Of a stretch of 64,000 nucleotides of DNA, positions 8,732 through 18,407 are shown one piece after another; within the stretch, counting starts at the first letter, position 1, and each line of letters opens with the position of its first letter. The notes below the pieces were generated by a model. It did not search any database. It worked only from the letters and a program-made list of their open reading frames with translations, and was not told the DNA's origin. A program made the position numbers and the translations under genes. The stretch is from Paraburkholderia fungorum (GTDB lineage Bacteria > Pseudomonadota > Gammaproteobacteria > Burkholderiales > Burkholderiaceae): positions 1,426,001-1,490,000 of the forward strand of contig NZ_FNKP01000002.1 of assembly GCF_900099835.1 (NCBI RefSeq). The letters are read 5' to 3'.

Positions 8732-9853
8732 CTACGGCGAGGTCGCGGGCAGCGTACCCGCGAAAAACTCCACCGCCTGCGCGGCCGTGCGTGCATGAAT
8801 CGCATCGCGGTCGACACCCGGGCCGTCCTTGCAGATCATCGCGAGACGCTCGGCGGCATCCGGCAGACAGGTGTCGAGAAACGTGTTGTGCGATGCGCCC
8901 GGCAGCATCGTGACGACGGCCTGCGGCAGCAAACCGGCTATGCGGTGAATGTTGGTGTCGACCGGCGCGATCCGGTCGTTTTCTCCCGCCACCAGCGATA
9001 CGGGAATCGTCACGCTGTCGAACGAATGCTGGTCAAACGCTTCTCCCAGCGCGGGCGCAATCGCAAACACCGCCTTGATACGCGGATCGCGGTACGACTC
9101 GCCGGAGCGCGCGCGGGATGCCCTCGTCGCGGGCGACAAAGTGTCGTGCGTCACGGCCTTGTCGGCGGCGTCGGCGCCGATCTGCGCCATTTCCGGCGGA
9201 TGGCAGATCGCATCGGCTTCCGGCGACGTACAGAAGCGCTCGAATGCCGCCAGATTCGTGCGTGCGCCCGCCAGTTCGAGCACCGTGTATCCGCCGAGCG
9301 AAAATCCCACCGCGCCGATTCGCGCGCGGTCGATATGCGGGCCCAACTGCGGGTCGGCGAGTACGCCATCGAGCACTTCGCTCGCGTCGGTCGCGCGCTC
9401 CCACCAGAGCATGAAACCGTCGAGCGTCAGCGGCTCCAGCGCGCTATTGCCCGGATGATTGACGCCCGCGACGATAAATCCCTGCGCGGCGAGCGCCGCG
9501 CCCAGCCAGTCGAGGCTGTCCGCGCTGCCGCCGGTGCCGTGCGACAGCACCAGCAGCGGATAACTCTGGCGCGCGTGCGCAAGCGGCGCGTTGTCCGCCA
9601 CCGGATGCCCTTTGAAAATCGGCTGACCGGGTGCGCCGATATCGTGGGCCGTCTCCGGCACGGCGGGATCGACCGGATACCAGATGCGGGTCACCAGCGC
9701 CTGGGTCTGAGCGCCGCGCCAGTGACGCGCCACTGCCGGATGAAACACCCGCACCGTCTCGCCCACATGCAGGGCAACCGGATCGGCGACGCCTGCCGCC
9801 GGCAACGCGATTCCTATCCCGAGCGCCAGCAACGCGCAGCATCGACGCAACAT
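8732..9853 (-). CDS. Exported alpha/beta hydrolase, PAF-acetylhydrolase/dienelactone-hydrolase-like
   Basis: 373 residues from ATG at 9853, with AAGGA upstream. The N-terminus (MLRRCCALLALGIGIALPAAGVA) is a signal peptide, possibly lipidated at one of the early cysteines, so the enzyme is likely periplasmic. The nucleophile elbow GFSLGG and the preceding VLSHGTGG oxyanion region identify an alpha/beta hydrolase; SHNTFLD near the C-terminus supplies the likely catalytic His. Relatives cleave short-chain esters or lactones. The start codon lies two bases after the stop of the AraC-type regulator, so the two are co-transcribed and probably co-regulated. Confidence 0.82.
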   Translation of the reverse strand: MLRRCCALLALGIGIALPAAGVADPVALHVGETVRVFHPAVARHWRGAQTQALVTRIWYPVDPAVPETAHDIGAPGQPIFKGHPVADNAPLAHARQSYPLLVLSHGTGGSADSLDWLGAALAAQGFIVAGVNHPGNSALEPLTLDGFMLWWERATDASEVLDGVLADPQLGPHIDRARIGAVGFSLGGYTVLELAGARTNLAAFERFCTSPEADAICHPPEMAQIGADAADKAVTHDTLSPATRASRARSGESYRDPRIKAVFAIAPALGEAFDQHSFDSVTIPVSLVAGENDRIAPVDTNIHRIAGLLPQAVVTMLPGASHNTFLDTCLPDAAERLAMICKDGPGVDRDAIHARTAAQAVEFFAGTLPATSP

Positions 9854-9855
9854 GA

Positions 9856-10782
9856 TCAGTCCTTGCACAGAGGGATCATCAGATCGGTGACGCACGTGTG
9901 CTGCGCGCCGTCGATCAGCGGATTGCGATACCACTCGAGCGCCGGCCGCCGGTCGCGCGTATAGCCGCTGTGCGGGAGCCAGCCGCCATAGAGCGCCCTG
10001 AAGGTCGGCGCGATCAGCGCGTACGGGCCGACCAGCCGATGCACCGCATACAGTCCGCCGTCGAGCCGCATCGACGTGACACCGTCGACGGAAACCGCAG
10101 CGGGACTGGCGACCACGCCCGCGTGATACTCAAAGCCGCCGTTCACGCCAGCCGCGCGCGTGCAGATGCCGATGCGCTGGTCCGTGGACGCGCTCTGCTC
10201 GCTACACACCAGATGAATCAGGCGGCGAAAGGTCTGGCCGATTGTCCCGACCGGCCCGTCGTGCCGCACGCAGAGCACATCGACCGGTGCGATCTCGGCG
10301 AGTTCGATCGAAGGCGATTCGTCTGCCGACGTTCCACTTTCATTCGCGCTCGCTTCTGAAGCAGCGTTGGCATGGCTGGCATCGTGACCGGCGCCGCCGC
10401 TGCGAGTGCGCCGGTCTGCAACACCGCCCGCCAGATGCCGCTGCCGCGCCCTGAATTCGCTCGGACTGACACCCGTGAAGCCGCGAAACGCGCGCGCGAA
10501 TGCCTGCGGACTGTTGTAACCCGCGTCGTGCGCGACGGCGGTCACCTGAGCGGACGCATCGGTGAGCCGCTGCGCAGCCTGAGCGAGCCGCAGGCGCTGC
10601 ACCGTTTCGACCACGCTCTCACCGGTCAACGCCCGATAGATTCGATGAAAGTGATAAGGCGAGAGATGCGCGAGCGCCGCCAGGCTTTCGAGCGTGTGCG
10701 GCGCACCCGGCTCGAGCAGAATCGCCTCGACCACGCGAGCGATACGTCGACGGTAATCGTGTTCGGTGCTGGGCTTCATCAT
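9856..10782 (-). CDS. AraC-family regulator with GyrI-like effector-binding domain
   Basis: 308 residues from ATG at 10782. Residues of about 10-110 form two AraC helix-turn-helix units (LESLAALAHLSPYHFHRIYRA, shown in part, and the SPSEFRARQ end of the family signature). A Ser/Ala-rich linker of about 40 residues follows. The C-terminal 150 residues (ELAEIAPVDVLCVRHDGPVG onward) match the GyrI-like/AraC effector-binding fold seen in Rob and related proteins. This order, DNA-binding first and ligand domain second, is typical of Rob-type regulators that sense amphipathic molecules. It is the first gene of a two-gene unit with the hydrolase; the 210 bp to its right is shared with the divergent rhomboid gene. 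Confidence 0.88.
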   Translation of the reverse strand: MMKPSTEHDYRRRIARVVEAILLEPGAPHTLESLAALAHLSPYHFHRIYRALTGESVVETVQRLRLAQAAQRLTDASAQVTAVAHDAGYNSPQAFARAFRGFTGVSPSEFRARQRHLAGGVADRRTRSGGAGHDASHANAASEASANESGTSADESPSIELAEIAPVDVLCVRHDGPVGTIGQTFRRLIHLVCSEQSASTDQRIGICTRAAGVNGGFEYHAGVVASPAAVSVDGVTSMRLDGGLYAVHRLVGPYALIAPTFRALYGGWLPHSGYTRDRRPALEWYRNPLIDGAQHTCVTDLMIPLCKD

Positions 10783-10992
10783 GCCGATAGGATAACGGCC
10801 TGGCCCCTGCCGCACGTTGCAGAGCTTGCGACATTTTTGCCGCCTGTTCTGCTTTGCGCATTGCGTCCTGCATAGATTGCGGAGTTGCTTGCTGTTAGCC
10901 TGCGCAAGCAACTTGAAATCGCCACCGACTCGAATCAGAATGACGCGGCGCCCCACACGCGCATTCCAAAAAAATAGAGAGAAGGCGATCAC

Positions 10993-12534
10993 ATGGATCG
11001 TATCGACACCGCCCCGGGTGAGACAGGCCACACGTTGGGCGCATCGGCTTATGCGGACCGGCACGACATGCAGAGTTTCAGCGTGCGCTTGTCGATCAAG
11101 CCGCGGGACGCGGGCATTTTCTCGGCAAACCGCTATGCACTTCGAATAAAAAGCGAGCTGACATTCTCGGACGACGAGATCCTGCTGCGCCGGGCGAACG
11201 CGTCCGAAACGCGTAGCGTGCATCGCGACGAGGTGTTCGATATCGATTTCAACGAAGGCGTGCTGCTGTTCGATCTTCACTCGCCGCAACGCGCGATCGA
11301 ACGGGTCGAACTGATACCGCGCAGTGCTGAAGATTTACAGCGCATCGTCGACTTGCTGCCGGTACGGATGACGCCCGAATTTGCCGCCCAGCGCATCGCA
11401 CACAAAACCTATCGCCAGAGACTGCTCGCGTTGACGCCGGTGCCGCGAGCCACGTATGCGCTGGTCGTGCTGAACGTGCTCGTCCTGATCGCGATGGGGG
11501 TCTCCGGCATCAACGTGCTCATGCCGGACGCCGCCGAGGTGGCCAGATGGGGAACCAACCTCGGCGCCTATACGCTAAACGGCGAACCGTGGCGTCTGTT
11601 CACCGCGATCTTCGTTCACTTCGGCCTGCAGCATCTGGTGGGCAACATGATCGTGCTGTTCATGCTCGGACGCACGACCGAGCGCCTGTACGGCAGCCTG
11701 CGCTTTCTCGCGCTCTACGTGTTCGCAGGGCTGATCGGCAGCATTGCCAGCGTGCTGACGCATCCCGGTCTCAACAGCGCGGGCGCGTCGGGCGCGATCT
11801 TCGGCGTGGCGGGCGCACTGCTGATTTTCGTGCTGGTCTACCGCAGGCAATTGCCGCCGTCGGAAGCCGCGCGTTTGCGCACGTCGATGTGGATTTTCAT
11901 TCTCTACACGTTGTACAACGGCTTCAGGCACAGCCAGGTCGACAACGCGGCGCACCTTGGCGGGCTGATCGGCGGACTGGTGATTGGCGCGCTGCTGGCG
12001 AGGCCGCTCGAACTCGACGCGCGTCAGCGAAACTCGTTCAGAACGGCCGTCGCGTCATGGACGGTCGCGCTGCTCTCGCTCGCAGCGTTGTCATATCCGC
12101 TGACGCATATGAGCGCATCGCGTCTCGCCGATGCGCAGTTTTCCAGGCTGATGGTCGAAGCGCGGCAAACCCAGAACAGGATGCGCGCGGACCTTATCGC
12201 GTGGCGTCATTTGCGGCTCGCGTCGCAGGTCGACCGGGATGTGGCGTCGAACCGGATCATGCGGGAAATCCTGCCGGGCTGGAACAGCATGTACGAGTCC
12301 ATCAGTAGCGCGCAGATGCCGGAGGGCTCGCCGCGCGCGCCGTTGCGGCAAGCCATGCTGCGCTATATCGACGATAACCGGGAGATCTACCGCAGCCTCG
12401 CGATCATGCTGTCGCATCCGCAGGACATGGATGCTGCGGCGATGGCGCCGGTTCTCGCGCGCGCCAAGGACGCGAAGGAGCAGGCCGTGCTGATGAAGAA
12501 GCTCGAGCAGCAAGCCAGTTCGCAACCGCGATAG
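10993..12534 (+). CDS. Rhomboid-family intramembrane serine protease with large N- and C-terminal domains
   Basis: 513 residues, about twice the size of E. coli GlpG. A soluble N-terminal region of about 145 residues with a beta-rich PH-like look precedes a core of roughly six helices. The active site is readable: HLVGN in helix 2 (His214, Asn218), GASGAIFG with Ser266, and DNAAHLGGLIGG with His321. After the core there is another helix near 350-370 and a soluble helical tail of about 140 residues. Such proteases cut membrane-anchored proteins inside the bilayer; the partner is unknown. It stands alone. Confidence 0.9.
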   Translation: MDRIDTAPGETGHTLGASAYADRHDMQSFSVRLSIKPRDAGIFSANRYALRIKSELTFSDDEILLRRANASETRSVHRDEVFDIDFNEGVLLFDLHSPQRAIERVELIPRSAEDLQRIVDLLPVRMTPEFAAQRIAHKTYRQRLLALTPVPRATYALVVLNVLVLIAMGVSGINVLMPDAAEVARWGTNLGAYTLNGEPWRLFTAIFVHFGLQHLVGNMIVLFMLGRTTERLYGSLRFLALYVFAGLIGSIASVLTHPGLNSAGASGAIFGVAGALLIFVLVYRRQLPPSEAARLRTSMWIFILYTLYNGFRHSQVDNAAHLGGLIGGLVIGALLARPLELDARQRNSFRTAVASWTVALLSLAALSYPLTHMSASRLADAQFSRLMVEARQTQNRMRADLIAWRHLRLASQVDRDVASNRIMREILPGWNSMYESISSAQMPEGSPRAPLRQAMLRYIDDNREIYRSLAIMLSHPQDMDAAAMAPVLARAKDAKEQAVLMKKLEQQASSQPR

Positions 12535-12671
12535 CGGCGTGTGTAAGCGGCCAACTTCAAATGTGCCGAACGGCGTGAAATCCGCTGACAACGCATGCTA
12601 GCCGTGACGGGCAACCGGTTGACGTCGAACGGCGGTTGCGTCAGTGCGGAAATGGCGGCTCTGCGGAGCGT

Positions 12672-13400
12672 TCACCCGCCCTTTGCATACAACGTCGATT
12701 CCGCGAAGCCTTCCGCAGCCAGCACGTCGCCGACCAGAATCAACGCGGTCCGCTCGATCGAAGTCGACTGCACCTTGCCGACGATATCGTCCAGCGTGCC
12801 GGTGATCTTCTCCTCATCCGGCCAGCTCGCGCGATAGATCACCGCAATCGGGCACGCGCCGCCGTAATGCGGGCGAAGCTCATCGACGATACGCGCAAGG
12901 TGCCTCACGCCCAGGTGAATCGCCATCGTCGCGCGATGCGCGGCGAGATCGCCGAGTTGCTCGCCTGCGGGCATCGAGGTCTTGCTCGCGTAGCGCGTGA
13001 GAATCAGCGTCTGCGACACATCAGGCAGTGTCAGTTCGCAGCCAAGCGCCGCCGCGCATGCGGCCGTGGCGGTCACGCCCGGCACGATCTCGTAGGGAAT
13101 GTCCAACTCGCGCAGACGCCGAATCTGCTCGCCGATCGCGCCGTACAGCGACGGGTCGCCGGAATGGACGCGCGCCACGTGCTGCCCCTTGTCATGCGCG
13201 GCCTTGAGTAGCGCGACGATCTGATCGAGGTCGAGTTCGGCGGTATTGACGACCTGTTCCGCGGTGTGTCCATCGAGCACCGCAGCCGGCACCAGCGAAC
13301 CCGCGTACAGGATCACCGGGCAACTGCGCACGAGGCGCTGCCCTTTCACCGTGATCAGTTCCGGGTCGCCAGGACCCGCGCCGATAAAAAACACCGTCAT
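12672..13400 (-). CDS. cobM: Precorrin-4 C11-methyltransferase
   Basis: 242 residues, full length for CobM/CbiF. The protein begins with the SAM-dependent tetrapyrrole methylase signature [14 protein letters not shown], then LYAGSLVP and the HSGDPSLYGAI loop typical of this member. It adds the methyl group at C11 of the corrin precursor. It is the last gene of the minus-strand arm (cobL, cbiD, cobK, cobM), 60 bases after cobK, and is convergent with the rhomboid gene. Confidence 0.95.
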   Translation of the reverse strand: MTVFFIGAGPGDPELITVKGQRLVRSCPVILYAGSLVPAAVLDGHTAEQVVNTAELDLDQIVALLKAAHDKGQHVARVHSGDPSLYGAIGEQIRRLRELDIPYEIVPGVTATAACAAALGCELTLPDVSQTLILTRYASKTSMPAGEQLGDLAAHRATMAIHLGVRHLARIVDELRPHYGGACPIAVIYRASWPDEEKITGTLDDIVGKVQSTSIERTALILVGDVLAAEGFAESTLYAKGG

Positions 13401-13460
13401 TCGATACTCCAGCCATTCGTTGTTCCACGCGTTCGTGTCGCCGTGGATTGTGTGTGTGTT

Positions 13461-14198
13461 TCACGCGCGCAATGCGTGCAGCAGATCCGCGACGTCGTCG
13501 AATTCGCGATCGGTCGCGGGCAACGCCGGACGTCGCAGCATGATCACCGGCAAGCGACGCTCTCGCGCGACCTCGAGCTTCGCTTCGGTCGCGCTGCCGC
13601 CGCTATTCTTGCTGACTACGACGTCGAACGCCTGCAACGCGAACAGCGCGCGCTCGCCCTCGAGCGTGAACGGGCCGCGCGCCGCGAGGATTCGCGCGCG
13701 CGGACTGTCCTTGTGCGACTCCAGACAGCGCACGGTCCAGAACTGATGCGGCGGAATCTCGTCGAGATGCGCGAGCGGTTCGCGTCCTAACGTGAACAGC
13801 GGCCGGCGAAACGGCGCGAGCGCGGCGACGAGTTCGTGCCAGTCGCCGACCATCCGCCAGTCGTCGCCGCTTTGCGCCTGCCAGCCAGGGCGGCGCAGCG
13901 CCCAGCATGGCACGCGGGCTGCGGCGCAGGCGCGCACCGCGTTCGCGCTGATCTGTGCGGCGTAGGGATGCGTTGCGTCGATCACGAGCGTGATCTTTTC
14001 GCTTTCGATGTAACGCGCGAGGCCCTCGCTGCCGCCGAATCCGCCGACGCGCACTTCGCACGACAAGTCCTCGGGCACCTTGCCGAGGCCCGCGAGACTG
14101 TACACGTCGGCCGGGCCGAGTTGCCGCGCGATTTTCAACGCGTCGCCGGTGCCGCCCAGCAGCAGAACCCTGACGGGTTGTGTCGTGGCAGGCGTCAT
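13461..14198 (-). CDS. cobK: Precorrin-6A reductase
   Basis: 245 residues. The N-terminal nucleotide-binding loop [13 protein letters not shown], the [13 protein letters not shown] motif and the central [24 protein letters not shown] stretches are characteristic of CobK/CbiJ. It reduces precorrin-6A to dihydroprecorrin-6 with NADPH. Its ATG overlaps the cbiD stop (ATGA), showing tight translational coupling inside the minus-strand arm. Nothing is unusual in length or motifs. Confidence 0.95.
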   Translation of the reverse strand: MTPATTQPVRVLLLGGTGDALKIARQLGPADVYSLAGLGKVPEDLSCEVRVGGFGGSEGLARYIESEKITLVIDATHPYAAQISANAVRACAAARVPCWALRRPGWQAQSGDDWRMVGDWHELVAALAPFRRPLFTLGREPLAHLDEIPPHQFWTVRCLESHKDSPRARILAARGPFTLEGERALFALQAFDVVVSKNSGGSATEAKLEVARERRLPVIMLRRPALPATDREFDDVADLLHALRA

Positions 14199-15346
14199 CG
14201 TGCGGCTCCGATCAGATTGCCCTGGCGGTCGATCGCGAACATTTCCACGCTGACCTGCGGCGGAACGATATCGCGCGCGACGGCCAGCGCATGCCGGCAG
14301 ACGATATCGCCGAGCGGCACCTGCTGCGCGTGCGCGAGCGCCACTGCCTGCTGACTCGTATTGGCCGCGCGAATCGCGGTTTGCAGAGCGTCGTCGGCAC
14401 CGTATCCGGCGGCCCAGGTCGCCAGCCGTTCGAGATCGATGCTCGAATTCCGGCTATGCAGATCGAGATGCCCGGCCGCCAGCTTGCTGAGCTTGCCGAA
14501 GCCGCCGCACACGCTGAGTCGCTCGACCGGCGCGCGCTTCATATGCTTGAGCACCGCGCCGACGAAGTCGCCCATTTCGATCAGCGCGATATCGGGCAGC
14601 GCATAGTGCGCGCGCATCGCGTCCTCGCTGGCGTTGCCGGTGCAGGCCGCGAGATGCGTGTAGCCGTTCGCGCGCGCCACGTCGATGCCCTGATGAATCG
14701 ACGCGATATAAGCCGAGCACGAGAACGGCCGCACGATCCCGGAGGTGCCGAGAATCGACAATCCGCCGATGATGCCGAGGCGCGGGTTCATCGTTTTCAG
14801 CGCGAGTTCCGCGCCGCCTTCGACGCCGATCGTCACTTCGAAGCCGCCGCTGTACGCATGCTCGGCGGCGAGTTCGGTCAGATGCTGCGTCATCATGCTG
14901 CGCGGCACGGGATTGATCGCCGGTTCGCCGACCGGCAGTGTCAGACCGGCTCGCGTCACGGTGCCGACGCCAGGCCCCGCGCGAAAAATCACGCCGGGTT
15001 CGGCGATCAGGCGCACGCGCGCGAAGACGATCGCGCCGTGGGTGACGTCGGGGTCGTCGCCGGCGTCCTTGACGGTGCCGGCTTCTGCAACGTCAGCGCT
15101 GCTGGCGTTGCCGGCATCTCCGGCGACATGGACGTCATCGGCGACATCGGTGTCATTGACGACGCGGCGGCAGTAGACCAGCGGCATCGGCACATGCTGG
15201 CCCTTGGGCAGCGTAATTTCCGCGACCTCGCTGACGACGCCCGCGAGCAGCAGACGCGCCGCCGCCAGCGACGTCGCGGTGGCGCAACTGCCGGTCGTGT
15301 AGCCGCTACGAAGCGGCGCGGGTTGTTCGGGTGTTTCGTCGCGCAT
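14195..15346 (-). CDS. cbiD: CbiD, C1-methyltransferase of the corrin pathway (with an extra loop)
   Basis: 383 residues. [17 protein letters not shown] at the N-terminus and the central [18 protein letters not shown] and [10 protein letters not shown] motifs are diagnostic of CbiD, which methylates C1 and releases the two-carbon fragment in the oxygen-independent route. It does here the step that CobF does in the aerobic pathway. Residues of about 64-94 form an Asp/Ala-rich insertion just before the DDPDVTHGA motif. The start codon shares one base with the cobL stop (TAATG). The conserved motifs are otherwise complete. Confidence 0.93.
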   Translation of the reverse strand: MRDETPEQPAPLRSGYTTGSCATATSLAAARLLLAGVVSEVAEITLPKGQHVPMPLVYCRRVVNDTDVADDVHVAGDAGNASSADVAEAGTVKDAGDDPDVTHGAIVFARVRLIAEPGVIFRAGPGVGTVTRAGLTLPVGEPAINPVPRSMMTQHLTELAAEHAYSGGFEVTIGVEGGAELALKTMNPRLGIIGGLSILGTSGIVRPFSCSAYIASIHQGIDVARANGYTHLAACTGNASEDAMRAHYALPDIALIEMGDFVGAVLKHMKRAPVERLSVCGGFGKLSKLAAGHLDLHSRNSSIDLERLATWAAGYGADDALQTAIRAANTSQQAVALAHAQQVPLGDIVCRHALAVARDIVPPQVSVEMFAIDRQGNLIGAAR

Positions 15347-16596
15347 TACGGATGATCGGTGGAAGCCGCGGGCATGTTGCCCGGGATACCCGCAGCGTGC
15401 TTCGTCACGTCGAGCATCGTGATCGGCAACGCCTGACGCCACGTATCGAAACCGCCGAGCGGCCGCGCGTCGGCCAGCGCGACGCGGGTCAGCGTGCCGC
15501 CGTGCCGGTCGCGCCACGCGATCAGCGCCGCTTCGCCTTGCAGCGTGACCGCGTTCGCCACCAGACGGCCCCCGTCACGCAGACTCTCCCAGCAGGTTTC
15601 CAGCACGCCCGGCACCGTCACGCCACCGCCGATAAACACCGCATCCGGCGCGGGCAGTCCGTGCAGCGCCTCGGGCGCGCGGCCCGCGACGAGTTGCAGA
15701 CCCGGCACGCCCAATGTGTCGCGGTTATGTTCGATAAAAGCCTGCCGCTCCGGATGCCCTTCGACGGCAATCGCGCGGCAGGCGGGATGCGCGCGCATCC
15801 ATTCGATCCCGATCGAGCCGCTGCCCGCGCCCACGTCCCACAGCAATTCGCCGGGCGTCGGCGCGAGGCGCGCGAGCGTGATCGCGCGCACATCGCGTTT
15901 GGTCAACTGGCCGTCGTGGCGAAACGCGTCGTCAGGCAGGCCGCAGGTCAGCGGCAGACGCGGCGCGGCTTCGTCCGCGCGGCATTCGAGCGCGATCAGA
16001 TTCAGCGCGGCGACTTCGCCCGCGGGCCATTGATCGGCCCGGCCGTCGATCCGCCGCTCCAGATCGCCGCCCAGATGTTCGAGCACGACCATCCGGGTCG
16101 CGCCGAAGCCGCGCGTCGCCAGCAATGCGGCAAGCGCGGCGGGTGTGCTGCCGTCCGCGCTCAGCACGAAAATGCGCGCGCCGTCATGCAGATGCGCATT
16201 CAACGCCGCCAGCGGACGACCCACCACCGACACCGTCGCCACGTCCTGCAACGGCCAGCCCAAACGCGCTGCCGCCAGCGACAACGACGACGGCGCGGGC
16301 AGCACCCGCAGTTCGCCCTCGGGCAACTGCCGCGCCAGCGTCGCGCCGACGCCGAACAGCATCGGGTCGCCGCTCGCCAACACACACACGCTCTGATTGC
16401 GCTCGGCCAGCAACGGCGCAAGATCGAACGGACGCGGCCACTGGGTGCGGCGCGCGGCGAGTCGCGCGGGCAGCATCGCCAGATGACGTTCGCCGCCATA
16501 AATCACCGACGCCGTCAGCAAAGCACGCCGCGCGGGCCGTCCCAAACCGGCGAAGCCGTCGTCGCCAATGCCCACTACGGTCAGCCATGCCGGCAT
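15346..16596 (-). CDS. cobL: Precorrin-6Y C5,15-methyltransferase (decarboxylating), CbiE-CbiT fusion
   Basis: 416 residues from ATG at 16596 (GAGG nine bases upstream). Residues 1-195 are the CbiE-like tetrapyrrole methylase ([13 protein letters not shown], then [13 protein letters not shown]). Residues of about 205-400 are the CbiT-like Rossmann methyltransferase with SAM loop [13 protein letters not shown]. The fused enzyme methylates C5 and C15 and decarboxylates the C12 acetate side chain. First gene of the minus-strand arm. Its leader is too short to contain the riboswitch, which faces the other way. Confidence 0.95.
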   Translation of the reverse strand: MPAWLTVVGIGDDGFAGLGRPARRALLTASVIYGGERHLAMLPARLAARRTQWPRPFDLAPLLAERNQSVCVLASGDPMLFGVGATLARQLPEGELRVLPAPSSLSLAAARLGWPLQDVATVSVVGRPLAALNAHLHDGARIFVLSADGSTPAALAALLATRGFGATRMVVLEHLGGDLERRIDGRADQWPAGEVAALNLIALECRADEAAPRLPLTCGLPDDAFRHDGQLTKRDVRAITLARLAPTPGELLWDVGAGSGSIGIEWMRAHPACRAIAVEGHPERQAFIEHNRDTLGVPGLQLVAGRAPEALHGLPAPDAVFIGGGVTVPGVLETCWESLRDGGRLVANAVTLQGEAALIAWRDRHGGTLTRVALADARPLGGFDTWRQALPITMLDVTKHAAGIPGNMPAASTDHP

Positions 16597-16620
16597 GCAT
16601 CCATCCTCATTCTGAATCTT

Positions 16621-16649
16621 CAAATAATGCGCTGTGCCACGCCTGTCAA
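16621..16649 (-). promoter_or_regulatory. Candidate sigma-70 promoter for cobL-cbiD-cobK-cobM
   Basis: On the minus strand a perfect TTGACA lies at 16649-16644. With a 17-base spacer the -10 would be TATTTG (16626-16621). This is weak, but it sits in an AT-rich patch, and alternatives one to three bases away (TTATTT, CATTAT) are possible. Transcription would begin about 15 bases before cobL, leaving no room for a riboswitch. Confidence 0.45.
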
Positions 16650-16696
16650 AGCGTCCAGCCTCGTTGCGCTGTCCGAAAAAAGGCATAATACAGCCG

Positions 16697-16860
16697 CCGG
16701 TGCCCTTCGGGGCCGAAGAGGGAACACAGTGCCACTGTGGCTGCCCCCGCAACTGTATGCAGCGAGTCCGCCTGCGCTGCGCGCCACTGGTTTGACCGGG
16801 AAGGCCGCGGCGGATCATGACCTGCCAGCCAGGAGACCTGCCGGCAACACTGTTCGTGCC
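16697..16860 (+). promoter_or_regulatory. Cobalamin (AdoCbl) riboswitch
   Basis: The classic landmarks occur in order: a 5' stem with GGTGCCCTTCGGGGC, GGGAACACAGTGCCACTGTGGCTGCCCCCGCAACTG (positions about 16720-16755), GCCACTGG (16782-16789), a GGGAAGGC segment, and the B12 box GCCAGCCAGGAGACCTGCC at 16824-16842. It lies directly upstream of cobG and should shut off the cobG-cobH-cobI-cobJ arm when adenosylcobalamin is plentiful. A CATAAT at 16684-16689 could be its -10. Confidence 0.95.
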
Positions 16861-16883
16861 AGCCAACATCGGGCGGGGTGTAC

Positions 16884-16923
16884 CGATGCCGCAGCAAGCC
16901 TGACGCGGCTTGCTCGGGTTTTT
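16884..16923 (+). terminator. Riboswitch expression-platform terminator
   Basis: GCAAGCC (16894-16900) pairs with GGCTTGC (16907-16913), and CCGA/TCGG may lengthen the stem. TTTTT follows at 16919-16923. It sits between the B12 box and the cobG start, where premature termination would give ligand-dependent control. Confidence 0.75.
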
Positions 16924-16940
16924 GTGCGACGCTCAACCCG

Positions 16941-18407
16941 GTGTCCGTCTTGAATCAAGCTTCGCCCTCCCTCGTTTTGCCTCACGCGGTCCCGACACTG
17001 CGGCCTTCGGCGTGTCCGGGGCTGCTGCGCATCGTCGCCGCGCGCGATGGCGGGATCTGCCGGATCAAGCTGCCTGGCGGCGTATTGAGCGCGGCGCAGG
17101 CCGAGGTTATCGCAGGCGCGAGCGCACGGCACGCGGCCGGGGTCGTCGAATTGACCAATCGCGCGAATCTGCAGGTGCGCGGGGTGCGTAGCGGGCACGA
17201 AGCGGCGTTGATTGAGGCGCTGGTGGGTGCGGGGCTTGGGCCTGAGCCTATGCCGGGGGGTAGCGTGACCGTTAATGCGAGCGCCGCTTCCGCCGACGAT
17301 GTCCGCAACGTGATGATCAGCCCCGCCGCCGGACGCGATCCTGCGGCCCTGGTCGATACGACGCAGCTGTGTGCCGAACTGCTCGCGCTGCTGCAAAGCG
17401 ACACGCGGTTTGCAGCGTTATCGCCAAAATTCGCGTTGCTGCTGGATGGCGGTGAGCGGCTGGCGCGGGTCGATCATCCGCATGATGTGTGGATCGCGGC
17501 GTCGCAGGGTGTCGAGGGTGTGCGGTTCGTGTTCGGGTTGGCGGGATGCCCGCCGGAGGCTTCGGCTTTTCAAAGCGTAGCCGCGCCTCAACCGCAGCAG
17601 GTCGGGCGGCCCAACAAAGGCACAGGCCCACTCGCCGCCGTATCGCCCGCGCAAGTCCCGGCTCTCGTGCGAGCACTGCTGCACACCTTCCTCGACCTCG
17701 CCGCCGACGACGCCACCCGCATGCGTCACCTGCTCGCCACCCATGCCGTCGATACCATCCTGCAGCACGCCCAGACCTACGTCGACTTCCCGCTTTCACG
17801 CGACGCGTCGCTTGCCGGCTGGCAACGCAGCACGCCAGCCGACGCCGGCCTTCGCCTCGGCGCGCATCCGCAATGCAAGTCAGGAACATGGCACGCAGGC
17901 GGCCAACCGCCGCTCGGCCGCGTCGATGCCGATACCTTGCGCGCCCTCGCCTTGCTCGCGCGCCAGCACAACACCGGCATCCTGCACATCACCCCGTGGC
18001 AAAGCGTGCTGCTTCCCGACCTCGCGACAGACACCGTGCCCGCCGTGCTAACCGCACTGAACGCGCTCGGCCTCGCTTGCGACCCGTCGCAGCCGATCAC
18101 GCGTCTGATCGCGTGCGCCGGGTCGAGCGGCTGCGCAAAAAGTCTCGCGGACACCAAAGCCGACGCGCAGCAACTCGCCGCGCAACTGCCCGCGGGCGTC
18201 GAAGTGCACCTCAGCGGCTGCCCGCGATCCTGCGCGGCCGCGCATTGCGCGCCCTACACGCTGCTGGCGGTGGCGCCCGGCAGCTACGACCTTTATCGAC
18301 GCGACGACAGCGGCTCCGGTTTCGGCCGCTGCGTCGCGCACCAACTGACGATCCAACAGGCCGCCGACACGCTCGCGCGCCTGGCCCGGAGTAACACTGA
18401 TGCTTGA
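16941..18407 (+). CDS. cobG: Precorrin-3B synthase (siroheme-type oxygenase-like)
   Basis: About 488 residues from the GTG at 16941, just after the terminator hairpin. A nearby TTG at 16950 is also possible. The protein has the sulfite/nitrite-reductase ferredoxin-like repeats (LLRIVAARDGGICRIKLPGG, then ELTNRANLQVRGV) and the 4Fe-4S/siroheme-type cysteine pattern ACAGSSGC ... LSGCPRSC. CobG uses molecular oxygen to hydroxylate C20 and form the ring-A lactone, so it marks the aerobic pathway. First gene under the riboswitch. Its stop overlaps the cobH start by eight bases. No clear Shine-Dalgarno is seen. Confidence 0.93.
   Translation: MSVLNQASPSLVLPHAVPTLRPSACPGLLRIVAARDGGICRIKLPGGVLSAAQAEVIAGASARHAAGVVELTNRANLQVRGVRSGHEAALIEALVGAGLGPEPMPGGSVTVNASAASADDVRNVMISPAAGRDPAALVDTTQLCAELLALLQSDTRFAALSPKFALLLDGGERLARVDHPHDVWIAASQGVEGVRFVFGLAGCPPEASAFQSVAAPQPQQVGRPNKGTGPLAAVSPAQVPALVRALLHTFLDLAADDATRMRHLLATHAVDTILQHAQTYVDFPLSRDASLAGWQRSTPADAGLRLGAHPQCKSGTWHAGGQPPLGRVDADTLRALALLARQHNTGILHITPWQSVLLPDLATDTVPAVLTALNALGLACDPSQPITRLIACAGSSGCAKSLADTKADAQQLAAQLPAGVEVHLSGCPRSCAAAHCAPYTLLAVAPGSYDLYRRDDSGSGFGRCVAHQLTIQQAADTLARLARSNTDA

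Noticed and set aside
16597..16690. A second cobalamin riboswitch for the cobL arm
   Set aside because: No B12 box is seen on the minus strand, and the leader is too short.
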